From NCBI RefSeq assembly GCF_001552655.1, contig NZ_BCRP01000004.1, forward strand, positions 159,933 through 223,932: 64,000 bases of DNA, read 5' to 3'. Of the stretch, positions 27,053 to 35,383 are shown in pieces (position 1 is the stretch's first letter; each line of letters starts with the position of its first letter). Both the position numbers and the translations under genes were made by a program. The notes below the pieces were generated by a model, which had not been told where the DNA came from, searched no databases, and was given only the letters and a program-made list of their open reading frames with translations. Origin of the DNA: Alicyclobacillus kakegawensis NBRC 103104 (lineage in GTDB: Bacteria; Bacillota; Bacilli; Alicyclobacillales; Alicyclobacillaceae).

Positions 27053-27781
27053 TCAGGGCGTCGGGAACCAATCTGGCAGGACGTACACGTCGCCGTACCG
27101 GACACCGAACTGAATGGCTTCGCTGAGGCTCTGCATATAGATGTCGATATGGTGTCCTTGAATCGCTCCTCCCGTGTCCTGGGCGATACGGAAGCCGATG
27201 CCAGGGATGTAGAGCTTGCTGCCGTACGGAATGACGGACGGATCGACGGCGACGGTGACGCCCGCCTGCACCGGTACTCCTGTGGACGTAATCCCGTATG
27301 ACGGGTCACCGGGGCGCTTGCCGGTGGATTCGTAGCCGGCCGTGTATGCCGTCAGCTCGCAACGCATCGGCGAAGCGACGCGGGTGGCCAAAGAGGCTAA
27401 AAGGGACGCGCTGATATCGCCATCGCGGCTGACCAGCTGCCGGATGCTGGCGGAATCCTTGGCTGATGCCGACCCGCTCGCACTCTTGGTCAACTGGCTC
27501 ATTTCCGGAGAGGGCTGCCAGACTTGATAGGACAGCTTTTCCCCGATCTGCAGGCTACGTGGATTGGTAATATGGTTCTCGGCGATTAAATCCTTGAGCG
27601 GGACACCTAACTGTTGCGAGATCCCCCACAGCGTGTCTCCAGCCTTCACCGTGTACGTTCCCTCCAGGGTGGCTCCCGGCCAAACCTGTTGTCCGCCGTT
27701 GACAATGCTGGCCCATCCCACCAGCGGCATCGCCGCCAGTGCCACCAATCCTGCCGAGATGCACAAACTCTTTCGGAACAA
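27053..27781 (-). CDS. Secreted LysM plus 3D-domain cell-wall protein (YocH-like)
   Basis: A 242-residue exported protein: signal peptide (1-25), one LysM domain (about 42-85, TYTVKAGDTLWGISQQLGV) that binds peptidoglycan, a Ser/Ala-rich linker, then a C-terminal 3D domain (about 140-240). The three conserved Asp residues are visible in VAVDPSVIPYGSKLYI, AQDTGGAI and HHIDIYM; in related proteins they act as a lytic transglycosylase site. TTG 27781 follows GGGAGGGGGAG. Bacillus YocH has the same architecture. A second 3D protein is at 61417. Confidence 0.87.
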   Translation of the reverse strand: MFRKSLCISAGLVALAAMPLVGWASIVNGGQQVWPGATLEGTYTVKAGDTLWGISQQLGVPLKDLIAENHITNPRSLQIGEKLSYQVWQPSPEMSQLTKSASGSASAKDSASIRQLVSRDGDISASLLASLATRVASPMRCELTAYTAGYESTGKRPGDPSYGITSTGVPVQAGVTVAVDPSVIPYGSKLYIPGIGFRIAQDTGGAIQGHHIDIYMQSLSEAIQFGVRYGDVYVLPDWFPTP

Positions 27782-27974
27782 CGGATTTCTCCCCCTCCCA
27801 GGGGCGGATTGTGTCCGCTTTCCTGGCGTTTTGTACTAGCAGGATGGACAAGGAATCAAAGTCTTAAACCTCTCTGCAAAAGGGCGCCTAAAATTCGTAG
27901 AGTTTGGCGGGAGTGGTAGGGTACACTGGAGAGAGGCGGGCGCTTGGCCCCGCATACGGAAATGGAGGCCGACT

Positions 27975-28298
27975 ATGGAACAGAAGACGATTTCGTTGCC
28001 ACGTCTGGGAGGACTGACCCCCACCTTGGAATCGACCATGCTCAAGATCACCGAAGAGGTGGGCGAACTGGCACAGGCGATTGGCAAGTTTCGTGGTTTG
28101 TCGGGCGAGCGGGACGTGCTGGCGGAGGGGGATGTGGTGCGCGCCATTGTCTCTGAACTCCTCGACGTCGCTCAGACCGCCGTATCGATGATGTTTGTCA
28201 TCGAGGATCTGTACGGCATCGACATCGCGGCCGAGGTGGACAAGCATGTCGAGAAGCTGCGTCAAAAGGGGTATTTGGAGGGCCCCGGCACGGGGTGA
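27975..28298 (+). CDS. MazG-like nucleotide pyrophosphohydrolase family protein
   Basis: A 107-residue, all-helical protein. KITEEVGELAQAIGKF supplies the ExxE metal-binding pair and SELLDVAQTAVSMM the second acidic pair (ExxD), as in MazG-like/dimeric dUTPase-superfamily house-cleaning enzymes. The substrate is probably a non-canonical nucleoside triphosphate, but this is not shown by sequence. GGAGG precedes ATG 27975. Its stop lies inside a large hairpin shared with the convergent nfo gene. Confidence 0.8.
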   Translation: MEQKTISLPRLGGLTPTLESTMLKITEEVGELAQAIGKFRGLSGERDVLAEGDVVRAIVSELLDVAQTAVSMMFVIEDLYGIDIAAEVDKHVEKLRQKGYLEGPGTG

Positions 28299-28323
28299 AC
28301 CGGGGCTCCGATTCACCCCGTGC
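28288..28323. terminator. 12-bp inverted repeat between convergent mazG-like and nfo genes
   Basis: GCACGGGGTGAA and TTCACCCCGTGC pair perfectly over 12 bases around a 12-base loop. The mazG-like stop codon is in the left arm and the nfo stop is 12 bases past the right arm. There is no T-run; it may act as a bidirectional terminator or transcript-end stabiliser. Confidence 0.55.
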
Positions 28324-28334
28324 GGTAGCCGGGG

Positions 28335-29192
28335 TCATTTGGGTTGGCGGTCTAGCAGCAGGTCTATCTCTTCCCGGTAGCGGCCGTTGGGAGTCTCCAG
28401 AATCTGGGGAATCCCACGCAGCACCTCGTGGTGGACGATGCGCTTGAGCGCCTCCAAGCCCAAAGACCCTTCGCCGATGTTGGCATGGCGGTCCTTGCGC
28501 GACTGGAACGGGTTTTTTGAATCATTGATGTGGGCTACCTTCAGGCGTTCAAGTCCGATGACGTCGTCGAAGCGTTGCAGGAACCCGTCAAAGTCATGGA
28601 CGATGTCATAGCCGTAGCTGTAATTGTGGCACGTGTCGATGCACACAGCCAATCGTTCATGGTGCTTAACCAAGGACAGGATCTCTGCGATTTCTTCCAG
28701 CGAATTGCCTACCTTCGATCCGTCCCCAGCCATGGTCTCAAGGCAGATATAGAGCGACTCTTCGCCTGTCAAAATGGAGTTGAGCGCCTCCGCGATGCGG
28801 CGGATGGCGTACTCGACGCCTTCGCCGACGTGGCTGCCTGGGTGCATCACAATGTAGCGGAATCCGAGGTATTCGACCCGCTGGATTTCCTCGCTCAACA
28901 CGGAGATGCCGTATTCCCACGTGTCTTCCTTCGGACTCGCCAGGTTGACCAAATAGGACAGGTGTACGACCGGATCGACAATGCCGTGTTCTTTCATGAG
29001 GGCCAACCCCTCATCGCGATGGAAATCGGTAATAGGCCGGGCCTTGCCGCCCCGATTGCTGCGTGTGTAGATCATGAAGGTGTTGGCGTCGTAGCTAATC
29101 GTCTCCTCCACGGCCGCCAACAGCCCTGTCTTTGCAATGGAGACATTGGCTCCGAGCAGGATGCCAGTTTGCGTTTGCGATGACTTGTCCAC
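28335..29192 (-). CDS. nfo: Endonuclease IV (AP endonuclease)
   Basis: A 285-residue TIM-barrel metalloenzyme that incises DNA 5' to abasic sites in base-excision repair. Zinc-ligand regions visible include VMHPGSHVGEG, ICLETMAGDGSKVG, CIDTCHNYSYGYD, AHINDSKNPF, RHANIGEGSLG and ILETPNG. GTG 29192 follows GGGGAGGGA; the longer frame to 29279 lacks support. Divergent from the MFS gene with a 223-base spacer. Confidence 0.94.
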   Translation of the reverse strand: MDKSSQTQTGILLGANVSIAKTGLLAAVEETISYDANTFMIYTRSNRGGKARPITDFHRDEGLALMKEHGIVDPVVHLSYLVNLASPKEDTWEYGISVLSEEIQRVEYLGFRYIVMHPGSHVGEGVEYAIRRIAEALNSILTGEESLYICLETMAGDGSKVGNSLEEIAEILSLVKHHERLAVCIDTCHNYSYGYDIVHDFDGFLQRFDDVIGLERLKVAHINDSKNPFQSRKDRHANIGEGSLGLEALKRIVHHEVLRGIPQILETPNGRYREEIDLLLDRQPK

Positions 29193-29415
29193 CGCCGCTC
29201 CCTCCCCTGTACGGTTTGCATGCGCGTGCCGCGCACCCCTATCAGAATGCAGGAAACCAGTCGGATTGTCCAATGTCACGGCGGATTATGCCTGCACGAT
29301 GTGGGACCAGCGACATAAGGAATTGGGGAAACCGGGGGCTGGCAGCGGTCGGCTGAGCAAGCCTGGCGTCATGTCTGAAGCGGGTTCGGGCAGACTAGGC
29401 TGCGGGGGGATGATT

Positions 29416-30723
29416 GTGCGCACACACAGCCGGCAGCCCTCGCCGCCGCAAGTCCGGTGGCTGCTTGCCATCAGCGCCGTTTTTGCCTTGTCGGTGGGTT
29501 TGTCCAATACCTTTGTCAACGTCTACCTGTGGAAAGTGGACCACAGTTACCTTCCCATTGGGTGGTACAACTTCGCTATGTACACCTGTATCCCGTTGAT
29601 GTTTGTGGCTGCCGGTTGGCTGAGCGGTCGGTTGAGCGCCGCGTGGACCCTGCGCATGGGCATCGCCCTGCATGCCGGCTTCTACCTACTGACGTTGGTC
29701 GGGGGAACGGCGCTGGCGGCCCATCCTCGTCCCATGGGGGCCCTGATGGGTTGCGCGGCCGGCTTTTATTGGCTGTCGTTCAATTACTTGAGCTTGCGAT
29801 TGACCAAGGCGGGCGGGCGCGACCGATTTTACGGCAGCAACGGGGCGTTGGGGGCTGTGGCTGGCATGGCGGCACCTTTGACCGCCGGATTCATCATCTC
29901 GCATGAGGACCGATTTGGCGGACTAAGCGGCTACCACGTCATATTCAGCGCCTCGCTGTCCCTGTTCTTGCTGGCCATCCTGTTCACCCTAAAGATGCGC
30001 GTGGACGGCGGAGGACGACTACAGATTCGGCGGATTGCCGGCGGCCTGGAAAACCGCTGGTGGCGAAACGTGCTGGCTGGGTGTTTTGTGTACGGTTGGC
30101 GCGAAGGCGTGTTTCTGTTCTTAATTGGCCTGTTGATGTATATTGCCACCGGCAGTGAAATGAAGCTGGGAGAATTCTTGTTGCTGCAAAGCGGGCTCTC
30201 GTTTTTATCGTTCTCATGGGTGAGCCGCTGGCTAAAACCCGAGCGCCGGCCTTGGGTCATGGGCATTGGGGCCTGTGGGATGGCGGGAGCGGCGCTCTTG
30301 TTCTTGCTCCCGCTGAGCGCCCGACTTGTGGTCTGGTACGGGTGTCTGGTGGCGGTTGCCCTACCCATGTTTCTTGTGCCCCTGCAGGGTACTGTGTTTG
30401 ACGCCATCGGACGTTTGGATAGGACCGGGGAGGACGACGTGGAACACATCATTGCCCGCGAAGTGGTTGAGAACGCGGGGCGAGTGGCTGGTATCGGGGC
30501 GTTTTTGGTCATCGTGGCGAAACACCCGACTGTCGGCGCTATTTCCAAGTTTGCCGTGGGGCTGGGTTTCGTGCAGTTGGTTACCTGGGCGCTGGTCAGC
30601 ACAGGAGGGGCACAAAAACGAATCCAGACGCGCGCTCACACTCGGATGCCCAGGTCTGCAGCCGAATGGGAGAACGTATATTCCAATCGACAAGCCTTTT
30701 GGAATCGGCGCGCGCGCCACTGA
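29416..30723 (+). CDS. MFS-type membrane transporter
   Basis: A 435-residue protein with about 12 hydrophobic helices. GTG 29416 lies five bases after GGGGGGA; ATG 29410 is almost on top of that site. It keeps MFS-like features (FNYLSLRLTKAGGRDRFYG loop between helices, a central loop rich in Arg) resembling YxiO/YkuC-type Bacillus transporters, but no substrate-specific motif is recognised. It ends convergent to the ferredoxin gene, with an extended inverted repeat between. Confidence 0.75.
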   Translation: MRTHSRQPSPPQVRWLLAISAVFALSVGLSNTFVNVYLWKVDHSYLPIGWYNFAMYTCIPLMFVAAGWLSGRLSAAWTLRMGIALHAGFYLLTLVGGTALAAHPRPMGALMGCAAGFYWLSFNYLSLRLTKAGGRDRFYGSNGALGAVAGMAAPLTAGFIISHEDRFGGLSGYHVIFSASLSLFLLAILFTLKMRVDGGGRLQIRRIAGGLENRWWRNVLAGCFVYGWREGVFLFLIGLLMYIATGSEMKLGEFLLLQSGLSFLSFSWVSRWLKPERRPWVMGIGACGMAGAALLFLLPLSARLVVWYGCLVAVALPMFLVPLQGTVFDAIGRLDRTGEDDVEHIIAREVVENAGRVAGIGAFLVIVAKHPTVGAISKFAVGLGFVQLVTWALVSTGGAQKRIQTRAHTRMPRSAAEWENVYSNRQAFWNRRARH

Positions 30724-30736
30724 AGGAGTCAGGAAC

Positions 30737-30796
30737 CCACGTACTGTCGCCTATCGCCGGGCACATAGCCAATCAACTGGGGCGACAGTACTGTGG
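30737..30796. repeat. Spaced inverted repeat between MFS and ferredoxin genes
   Basis: Left arm 30737-30751 (CCAC-GTACTGTCGCC) and right arm 30781-30796 (GGCGACAGTAC-T-GTGG) form a 15-bp stem with one bulged base and a 29-base spacer. The inner 11 base pairs are perfect. It starts 14 bases after the MFS stop and ends 18 bases before the ferredoxin stop. No T-run; terminator or protein site unresolved. Confidence 0.6.
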
Positions 30797-30813
30797 ATGA
30801 TGGCTCGATACAT

Positions 30814-31053
30814 TTAACGGTTCTGGAAGAAGGCGCGGTTTTTCTCAATAAATGATTTCTCTTCTTCGGGGACAAAGTCTTCCTGGTAAATGGCGGAAAC
30901 CGGGCAGACCGCCTCACATGCGCCGCAGTCAATGCAGGTATCCGGGTCGATGTAGTACTGATCTTCTCCTTCAACAATACAATCCACTGGGCACGTTTCG
31001 ACGCAGTCAGCGGCCTTTTCTCCGATGCAAGGCGATGTGATGACGAATGCCAC
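30814..31053 (-). CDS. Ferredoxin with two cluster motifs (7Fe/8Fe bacterial type)
   Basis: A 79-residue acidic electron carrier. The N-terminal motif is C-x7-C-x3-C-P (CIGEKAADCVETCPVDCI), the arrangement that binds a 3Fe-4S (or 4Fe-4S) cluster, and CIDCGACEAVCPVSAI binds a 4Fe-4S cluster. This matches seven-iron ferredoxins of Alicyclobacillus/Thermus/Mycobacterium type. GTG 31053 follows GAGGAGGAG. It is a plausible partner for the 2-oxoacid:ferredoxin oxidoreductase at 58-60.6 kb. Confidence 0.93.
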   Translation of the reverse strand: MAFVITSPCIGEKAADCVETCPVDCIVEGEDQYYIDPDTCIDCGACEAVCPVSAIYQEDFVPEEEKSFIEKNRAFFQNR

Positions 31054-31130
31054 GTGGACTCCTCCTCACTTGTAGGCTGCATTCATGATATACCAGCGTT
31101 GCCCTATTTTCAATGGGTTTGCACATCGGA

Positions 31131-32150
31131 TTATGCTAATTCTGAGACCGAGTCGCCGGTTTGCAGGGACCTCTGCGACGGGGCTTGCGCCGTCCGAGCC
31201 ATAGCGCTTTCCCGCAATCGCTGCCATTTCGTGACCAGGAGCGGGGATAGTTGAGTCGTGGCCACGGCCAAAGCCGCTCCAGCGATGACATCAATCCCGT
31301 AGTGAATACGCAAGTAAAGTGTGGAAAAGATGATGAGGCAGGCCAACGGAATGTACAGCCAGGCCCAATTCCGCCGGTAGCGCCAGATATGGATGCACAT
31401 GACAATGGACAGACCCGTGTGCAGACTTGGGAAGCAGTCTCTGGCGAGGACGACCTGCCCCAGTGTCAACAGGTGGGTGATGCCGCCGACCGGTTGTGCG
31501 TAATGGATTGTGAACCCGGGACCAATGGCCGGGACAAACGTGTACGTCAGGTAGCCGATGTAGAAGGTGAACACCGCCGTGAACACGTACTCGCGCAGCG
31601 CCTGTGCGTCTTTTGACAACATGAGAAAAATCGTCAGGTAGAGCAGCCCAAACCATGACATGTAGCAACAGCTCAACAGCCAGGTCAATGGCTTCCAGAT
31701 GATGGGCTGCAGCCATTGGGACGGCTGCCGGCCGAAAAACAACACTTTGTCTATGTGTTTGAGTACGAGGTCATGATCTATTGGGTTCACAATGGAGATA
31801 TAGAAGATGACACTTTTATACACGGCCATGACGACAAAAAACGCGATGGTCGCGCGCACGCCGACGGCAAACTGGCGCGCCTTGTGGTGCTCGGAGCGCT
31901 GCAAGCGGCTGTACAGGGCGGTCAAAAGCAGAAACGCAGCCGTGAGCAGCCACGTGGTGAGATTTTGGGCGATGCCGACTATATTGTCTAGTATTTGCCA
32001 GTGATAGCCCGTCACTCCGAAGATCAGGTCAATCCGGCGCGAAAAGAAAAGGAACAACAGGGCTACCGCGGATATAGCGAGAATGCCGAACACTTCGTAC
32101 AATTCCAGTGTCAACACACCCCGCTTGACACGGAGCCACAAGCCCGACAT
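31131..32150 (-). CDS. PAP2 / inositolphosphotransferase-like membrane phosphatase
   Basis: A 339-residue protein with 8-9 hydrophobic helices. Only PAP2 motifs 2 and 3 are clear: DCFPSLHTGLSIVM and RIHYGIDVIAGA, preceded by the FVPAIGPGF loop seen in Aur1/inositol-phosphotransferase-like members. ATG 32150 follows GGGAGG six bases upstream; an ATG 45 bases earlier has no site. Likely a lipid phosphatase or phosphotransferase of the membrane outer face; substrate unknown. Confidence 0.82.
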   Translation of the reverse strand: MSGLWLRVKRGVLTLELYEVFGILAISAVALLFLFFSRRIDLIFGVTGYHWQILDNIVGIAQNLTTWLLTAAFLLLTALYSRLQRSEHHKARQFAVGVRATIAFFVVMAVYKSVIFYISIVNPIDHDLVLKHIDKVLFFGRQPSQWLQPIIWKPLTWLLSCCYMSWFGLLYLTIFLMLSKDAQALREYVFTAVFTFYIGYLTYTFVPAIGPGFTIHYAQPVGGITHLLTLGQVVLARDCFPSLHTGLSIVMCIHIWRYRRNWAWLYIPLACLIIFSTLYLRIHYGIDVIAGAALAVATTQLSPLLVTKWQRLRESAMARTAQAPSQRSLQTGDSVSELA

Positions 32151-32451
32151 AAACACCCTCCCAGCTCCTGTGAAGCACATCGCTTCTCGTTCCATGGAAC
32201 CTAATGGATACTATACCACAGTTATGGACGAGCCTTCATTCCGGTGTTGTTCCATCACTTTTCGTATACCTTTCCGGAGCCGACGGTTCACAAGTGGAGG
32301 GAGGCAGGGAGAGTCCGCTTTGGGGGAGGCAGGAATCTGTGGACTTTTGGAGAAAGATGATTGAAGATAGAAAGAAGGTGCTGAATCTTCGGTGGTATAC
32401 CTCGGTTGTCCTTCCCATATGCATTGAAATATAGCGAAAGGAAGGGATCCC

Positions 32452-32688
32452 ATGTACCAGTGTCCGGTGTGTGGAGAACTTTTGGAAGCCCTCACCAACA
32501 TCCATTGCCTGTCAAAGCACCAGTGCACGCGCGACGATTTCATCGCCCGCCACGGGGCGCCGAAATTTGTCGCGCCCAAGCTCAGCCGAGAGATTCAGCG
32601 CTGGATTCGAGAGTCTCAAGTCATCACGCGCCTTGACTATGAAATCGCGCAGGCGTCGGCTCGCAATCAACTGGGCCGGCGCTATTAG
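32452..32688 (+). CDS. Small C2H2-type zinc-finger protein
   Basis: A 78-residue protein starting at ATG 32452 behind AGGAAGGG. The N-terminus YQCPVCGELL and following HCLSKHQC give a CxxC-x12-H-x3-H spacing like a C2H2 finger, then a charged helical region (KLSREIQRWIRESQVI). Binding of DNA or protein is possible; no family is recognised. It is followed at once by an intrinsic terminator, so it is a single-gene transcript. The 300 bases before it hold no gene and no clear regulatory motif. Confidence 0.65.
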   Translation: MYQCPVCGELLEALTNIHCLSKHQCTRDDFIARHGAPKFVAPKLSREIQRWIRESQVITRLDYEIAQASARNQLGRRY

Positions 32689-32694
32689 CTTTTT

Positions 32695-32725
32695 CGCGGG
32701 CTCGTTTGATAACCGCCCGCGTTTT
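32695..32725 (+). terminator. Intrinsic terminator of the zinc-finger gene
   Basis: CGCGGGC and GCCCGCG (7 bp, perfect) enclose a 13-base loop and are followed by TTTTC. It begins six bases after the stop codon. Confidence 0.65.
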
Positions 32726-32744
32726 CGTCCATACTGGAATCGTG

Positions 32745-32775
32745 CAAGGGGCGGTGTTCACCTCACCGCCTCTTG
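32745..32775 (+). promoter_or_regulatory. Stem-loop in the leader of the ymfF-ymfH operon
   Basis: CAAGGGGCGGTG-TTCACCT-CACCGCCTCTTG forms a 12-bp stem with one G-T pair; flanking CGTG (32741-32744) and CACG (32779-32782) can extend it over a 3-base bulge. It sits 30 bases before the ATG at 32806. No T-run follows directly. It may be a second terminator or an RNA control element. Confidence 0.4.
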
Positions 32776-32805
32776 CTACACGTTCTTCAGACTGGGGTGT
32801 CGCCC

Positions 32806-34089
32806 ATGACTAGCTTTGCGAGCTTCGACGACGGACGCTGCAGCGTACATATCCTTCGCACCGCACAGTTTCATACTCGTCACATCCATGTGAAGATGAC
32901 CAGGCCCATGCGGCGTGAGCAGGTGACGGCGACAGCGCTGCTTCCGTATCTATGGATGGAAGGAACCGGGGAGCACCCTTCCGCGTTGGAGCTTACCCGC
33001 CGCAGCGAAGCCTTGTTCGGCACCGTTTTGCAGACCGCCATTGGCAAACGCGCGGATCGGCATGTGGTCGAGGTGTACGCCGGCATGCCGGAGTCCGCGG
33101 CTGAACCGGACACTCTCTACAAGGAAGTCTTGGAACTCGTATGGCAGGTCATTCTCAATCCGGCCACAGAGGGCGGCGTTTTTCCGGCGGGGCACGTGGA
33201 GCGGCAGCGGTCTCTCCACCAGAAGCGCATTGCCAGCGTATTGGACGACAAGATCCAGTACGCTTACGAGCGCTGCTTGGAAGAAGTTTCTCGGGATGGG
33301 CCCGAGGCTTTGCCCCGTTTCGGCTTTGTGGACGACCTTGAGACCTGCACTCCAACGCGCCTGTGGCAGGTATACGAGGACTTCCTGCGGGAGGCCCGGG
33401 TCCATGTGTATCTTGTGGGTCCGTTTGCCGATGCCAAAGCCGAAGCGGAGCGTGTCTTACGGCTCCTGCACAAGGCATTCCCAGGTGCCCCTGATACATT
33501 CTCCCCTGTGCATCCGCTGTCTCCGCAGGGCGCCGACGAGCGGCGGGTGGTGGAGGAGCAGGCGGTGATGCAGGGAAAGCTGAATCTGGGTTTGCGCACC
33601 GGTATGGCGTACGCAGACGCCAGTTACCCTGCGCTGCTTGTCGCCAACGGGATCTTGGGTGGGTTTCCGCATTCCAAGTTGTTTCGTAACGTGCGGGAGA
33701 AGAACAGCTTGGCCTACTACGCGTCCAGCCGGTTGGATGCGCTCACTGGCGTGGTGTCAATCCAGACCGGCATTGAGGTGTCCCGTTATGAGCAGGCCCT
33801 TGCCATCATCCGCGAACAGATTGAAGACTTGCGAAACGGCCGTGTCGATGAACAAGAATTGGAGTACACGAAGCTCGGTTTGCGAAACCAATACCGAGTC
33901 ATGCTGGACCAACCCATGACGATGGCAGACCTGCATTTTACCGGCGTGCTCGCTGGTCATCCACGACCCATTGAGCAGTTGTTGCACGAGATTGAACAGG
34001 TCTCGCGGGAGCAAGTCATCCAGGCGGCGGAAAGTTGGCAAGTGGACACGGTTTACTTTTTGAAAGGGCGGGTGCAGGCGAGTGCGTGA
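32806..34089 (+). CDS. ymfF: M16-family peptidase-like protein YmfF (non-catalytic partner)
   Basis: A 427-residue protein with two M16-like domains. The HxxEH zinc motif is absent from the N-terminal domain, while the second domain keeps the substrate-clamp pattern (KLFRNVREKNSLAYYASSRLD). This matches Bacillus YmfF, which pairs with the catalytic subunit YmfH. GGGGTG precedes ATG 32806. Its stop overlaps the start of ymfH by eight bases, so equal synthesis of both chains is likely. Confidence 0.85.
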   Translation: MTSFASFDDGRCSVHILRTAQFHTRHIHVKMTRPMRREQVTATALLPYLWMEGTGEHPSALELTRRSEALFGTVLQTAIGKRADRHVVEVYAGMPESAAEPDTLYKEVLELVWQVILNPATEGGVFPAGHVERQRSLHQKRIASVLDDKIQYAYERCLEEVSRDGPEALPRFGFVDDLETCTPTRLWQVYEDFLREARVHVYLVGPFADAKAEAERVLRLLHKAFPGAPDTFSPVHPLSPQGADERRVVEEQAVMQGKLNLGLRTGMAYADASYPALLVANGILGGFPHSKLFRNVREKNSLAYYASSRLDALTGVVSIQTGIEVSRYEQALAIIREQIEDLRNGRVDEQELEYTKLGLRNQYRVMLDQPMTMADLHFTGVLAGHPRPIEQLLHEIEQVSREQVIQAAESWQVDTVYFLKGRVQASA

Positions 34090-35383
34090 GACCTTGATAG
34101 AATCTCTGGGCGTCACACTTTATGAAGAAACCCTCGACAATGGACTTCATGTGGCCCTGTTGCCCCGGCCAGGGTTCCAACAGGTGTTCGTGACCCTGAC
34201 CACCCGCTTTGGCTCCACCGACCAGACTGTGGATGTCCCGGGCCGTGGCGAAGCATGGGTGGTGCCTGACGGCGTTGCTCACTTTCTCGAACACAAGATG
34301 TTCGACATGCCTACGGGGGATGTGTTTGCGGACTTCGCCAAGCACGGGGCCGCCGCCAACGCTTTTACCAGCTTTGAGCAAACCACCTATCTCTTTTCCT
34401 GCACCGAGGACCTCACCGAGAACACCCGCATCTTGCTCGATTACGTACAGACTCCATACTTCACAGACGCAAGCGTCGAAAAGGAAAAAGGCATCATTGG
34501 CCAGGAGATCCGCATGTATGACGACAATCCAGATTGGCGGTGTTTTTTCGGCTTGCTCCAGTGTCTTTATCAGCGTCACCCGCTCCGGATTCCGATTGCT
34601 GGAACGATTGAAAGCATCGCTCAGATTGACACGGACCTGCTGTACCGCTGCTACGAAACCTTTTATCACCCGGGAAACATGTTGTTCTTTGCCGCCGGTG
34701 GGTTCGATCCGGCCGCGCTGTTGGAGGTTGTGCGTGAAAACCAGGCGGGCAAGGCGTTTCCAGATTGCCCCCGAGTTGAGCGCAATCTGCCAACGGAGCC
34801 GGTGGGCATTCGGCAAGGGCGGAATGTGGCTCAACTGGGGGTGAGCCAGGCTCGCTGCCTCATAGGTTGGAAGGACGGGCAGACAGGCTTGGCCGGTGCC
34901 GAGCTGTTGCGCCAGGAGCTGTTGACCGGTGTCATCCTGGACACCCTGTTCGGGCGGGGAAGCGATTTTTATCACCTCCTGCTCGATGAAGGATTGATTG
35001 ATCAACATTTTTCCTGGGAATATGAGGCATCCAACAGCTACGGGTACACCTTGCTCGGGGGCAACACGACGGATGTGGACACGCTGGTGGGAAGAGTCGA
35101 TGAGACGATTGAATCCGTCATCCGCAAGGGGTTATCCGCGGAAGCGTTTGAACGCAACGTGCGCAAAGCGATGGGCCGGTTTGTGCTTGGATTCGATTCC
35201 CCCAGCGGAATAGCCCGCAACTATACCGCGTATTGGGTGAAAGGAGTCGATTGGCTCGACTCCTTGGCGGTGTTGAACAGCCTGACACTGGAGGAGGCCC
35301 AGCAGCGGCTCGCCGAACACCTGGTGCCCGAGCTGCGCGCCGTGTCGGTGATTGAGCCCGTCTCTATTGCCACAGGCGCCTAA
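34082..35383 (+). CDS. ymfH: M16-family zinc peptidase YmfH
   Basis: A 433-residue metallopeptidase. HFLEHKMFD (inverted zinc motif HxxEH) and downstream EKEKGIIGQEIRMY (third ligand Glu) show an active site. The C-terminal half is the usual inactive domain. Start GTG 34082 overlaps the end of ymfF. YmfF/YmfH-like pairs process or degrade peptides, and related pairs mature sporulation-killing or quorum peptides; here no peptide precursor gene is adjacent. The stop codon overlaps the stop of convergent queE. Confidence 0.9.
   Translation: MRETLIESLGVTLYEETLDNGLHVALLPRPGFQQVFVTLTTRFGSTDQTVDVPGRGEAWVVPDGVAHFLEHKMFDMPTGDVFADFAKHGAAANAFTSFEQTTYLFSCTEDLTENTRILLDYVQTPYFTDASVEKEKGIIGQEIRMYDDNPDWRCFFGLLQCLYQRHPLRIPIAGTIESIAQIDTDLLYRCYETFYHPGNMLFFAAGGFDPAALLEVVRENQAGKAFPDCPRVERNLPTEPVGIRQGRNVAQLGVSQARCLIGWKDGQTGLAGAELLRQELLTGVILDTLFGRGSDFYHLLLDEGLIDQHFSWEYEASNSYGYTLLGGNTTDVDTLVGRVDETIESVIRKGLSAEAFERNVRKAMGRFVLGFDSPSGIARNYTAYWVKGVDWLDSLAVLNSLTLEEAQQRLAEHLVPELRAVSVIEPVSIATGA

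Noticed and set aside
25170..27071. 633-codon open frame on the minus strand
   Set aside because: Antisense to fadE and the following small gene; composition is His/Arg/Gln-rich as in shadow frames.
31250..31620. Small plus-strand frames inside the PAP2 gene
   Set aside because: Antisense to a clear membrane protein with PAP2 motifs; no ribosome binding sites.
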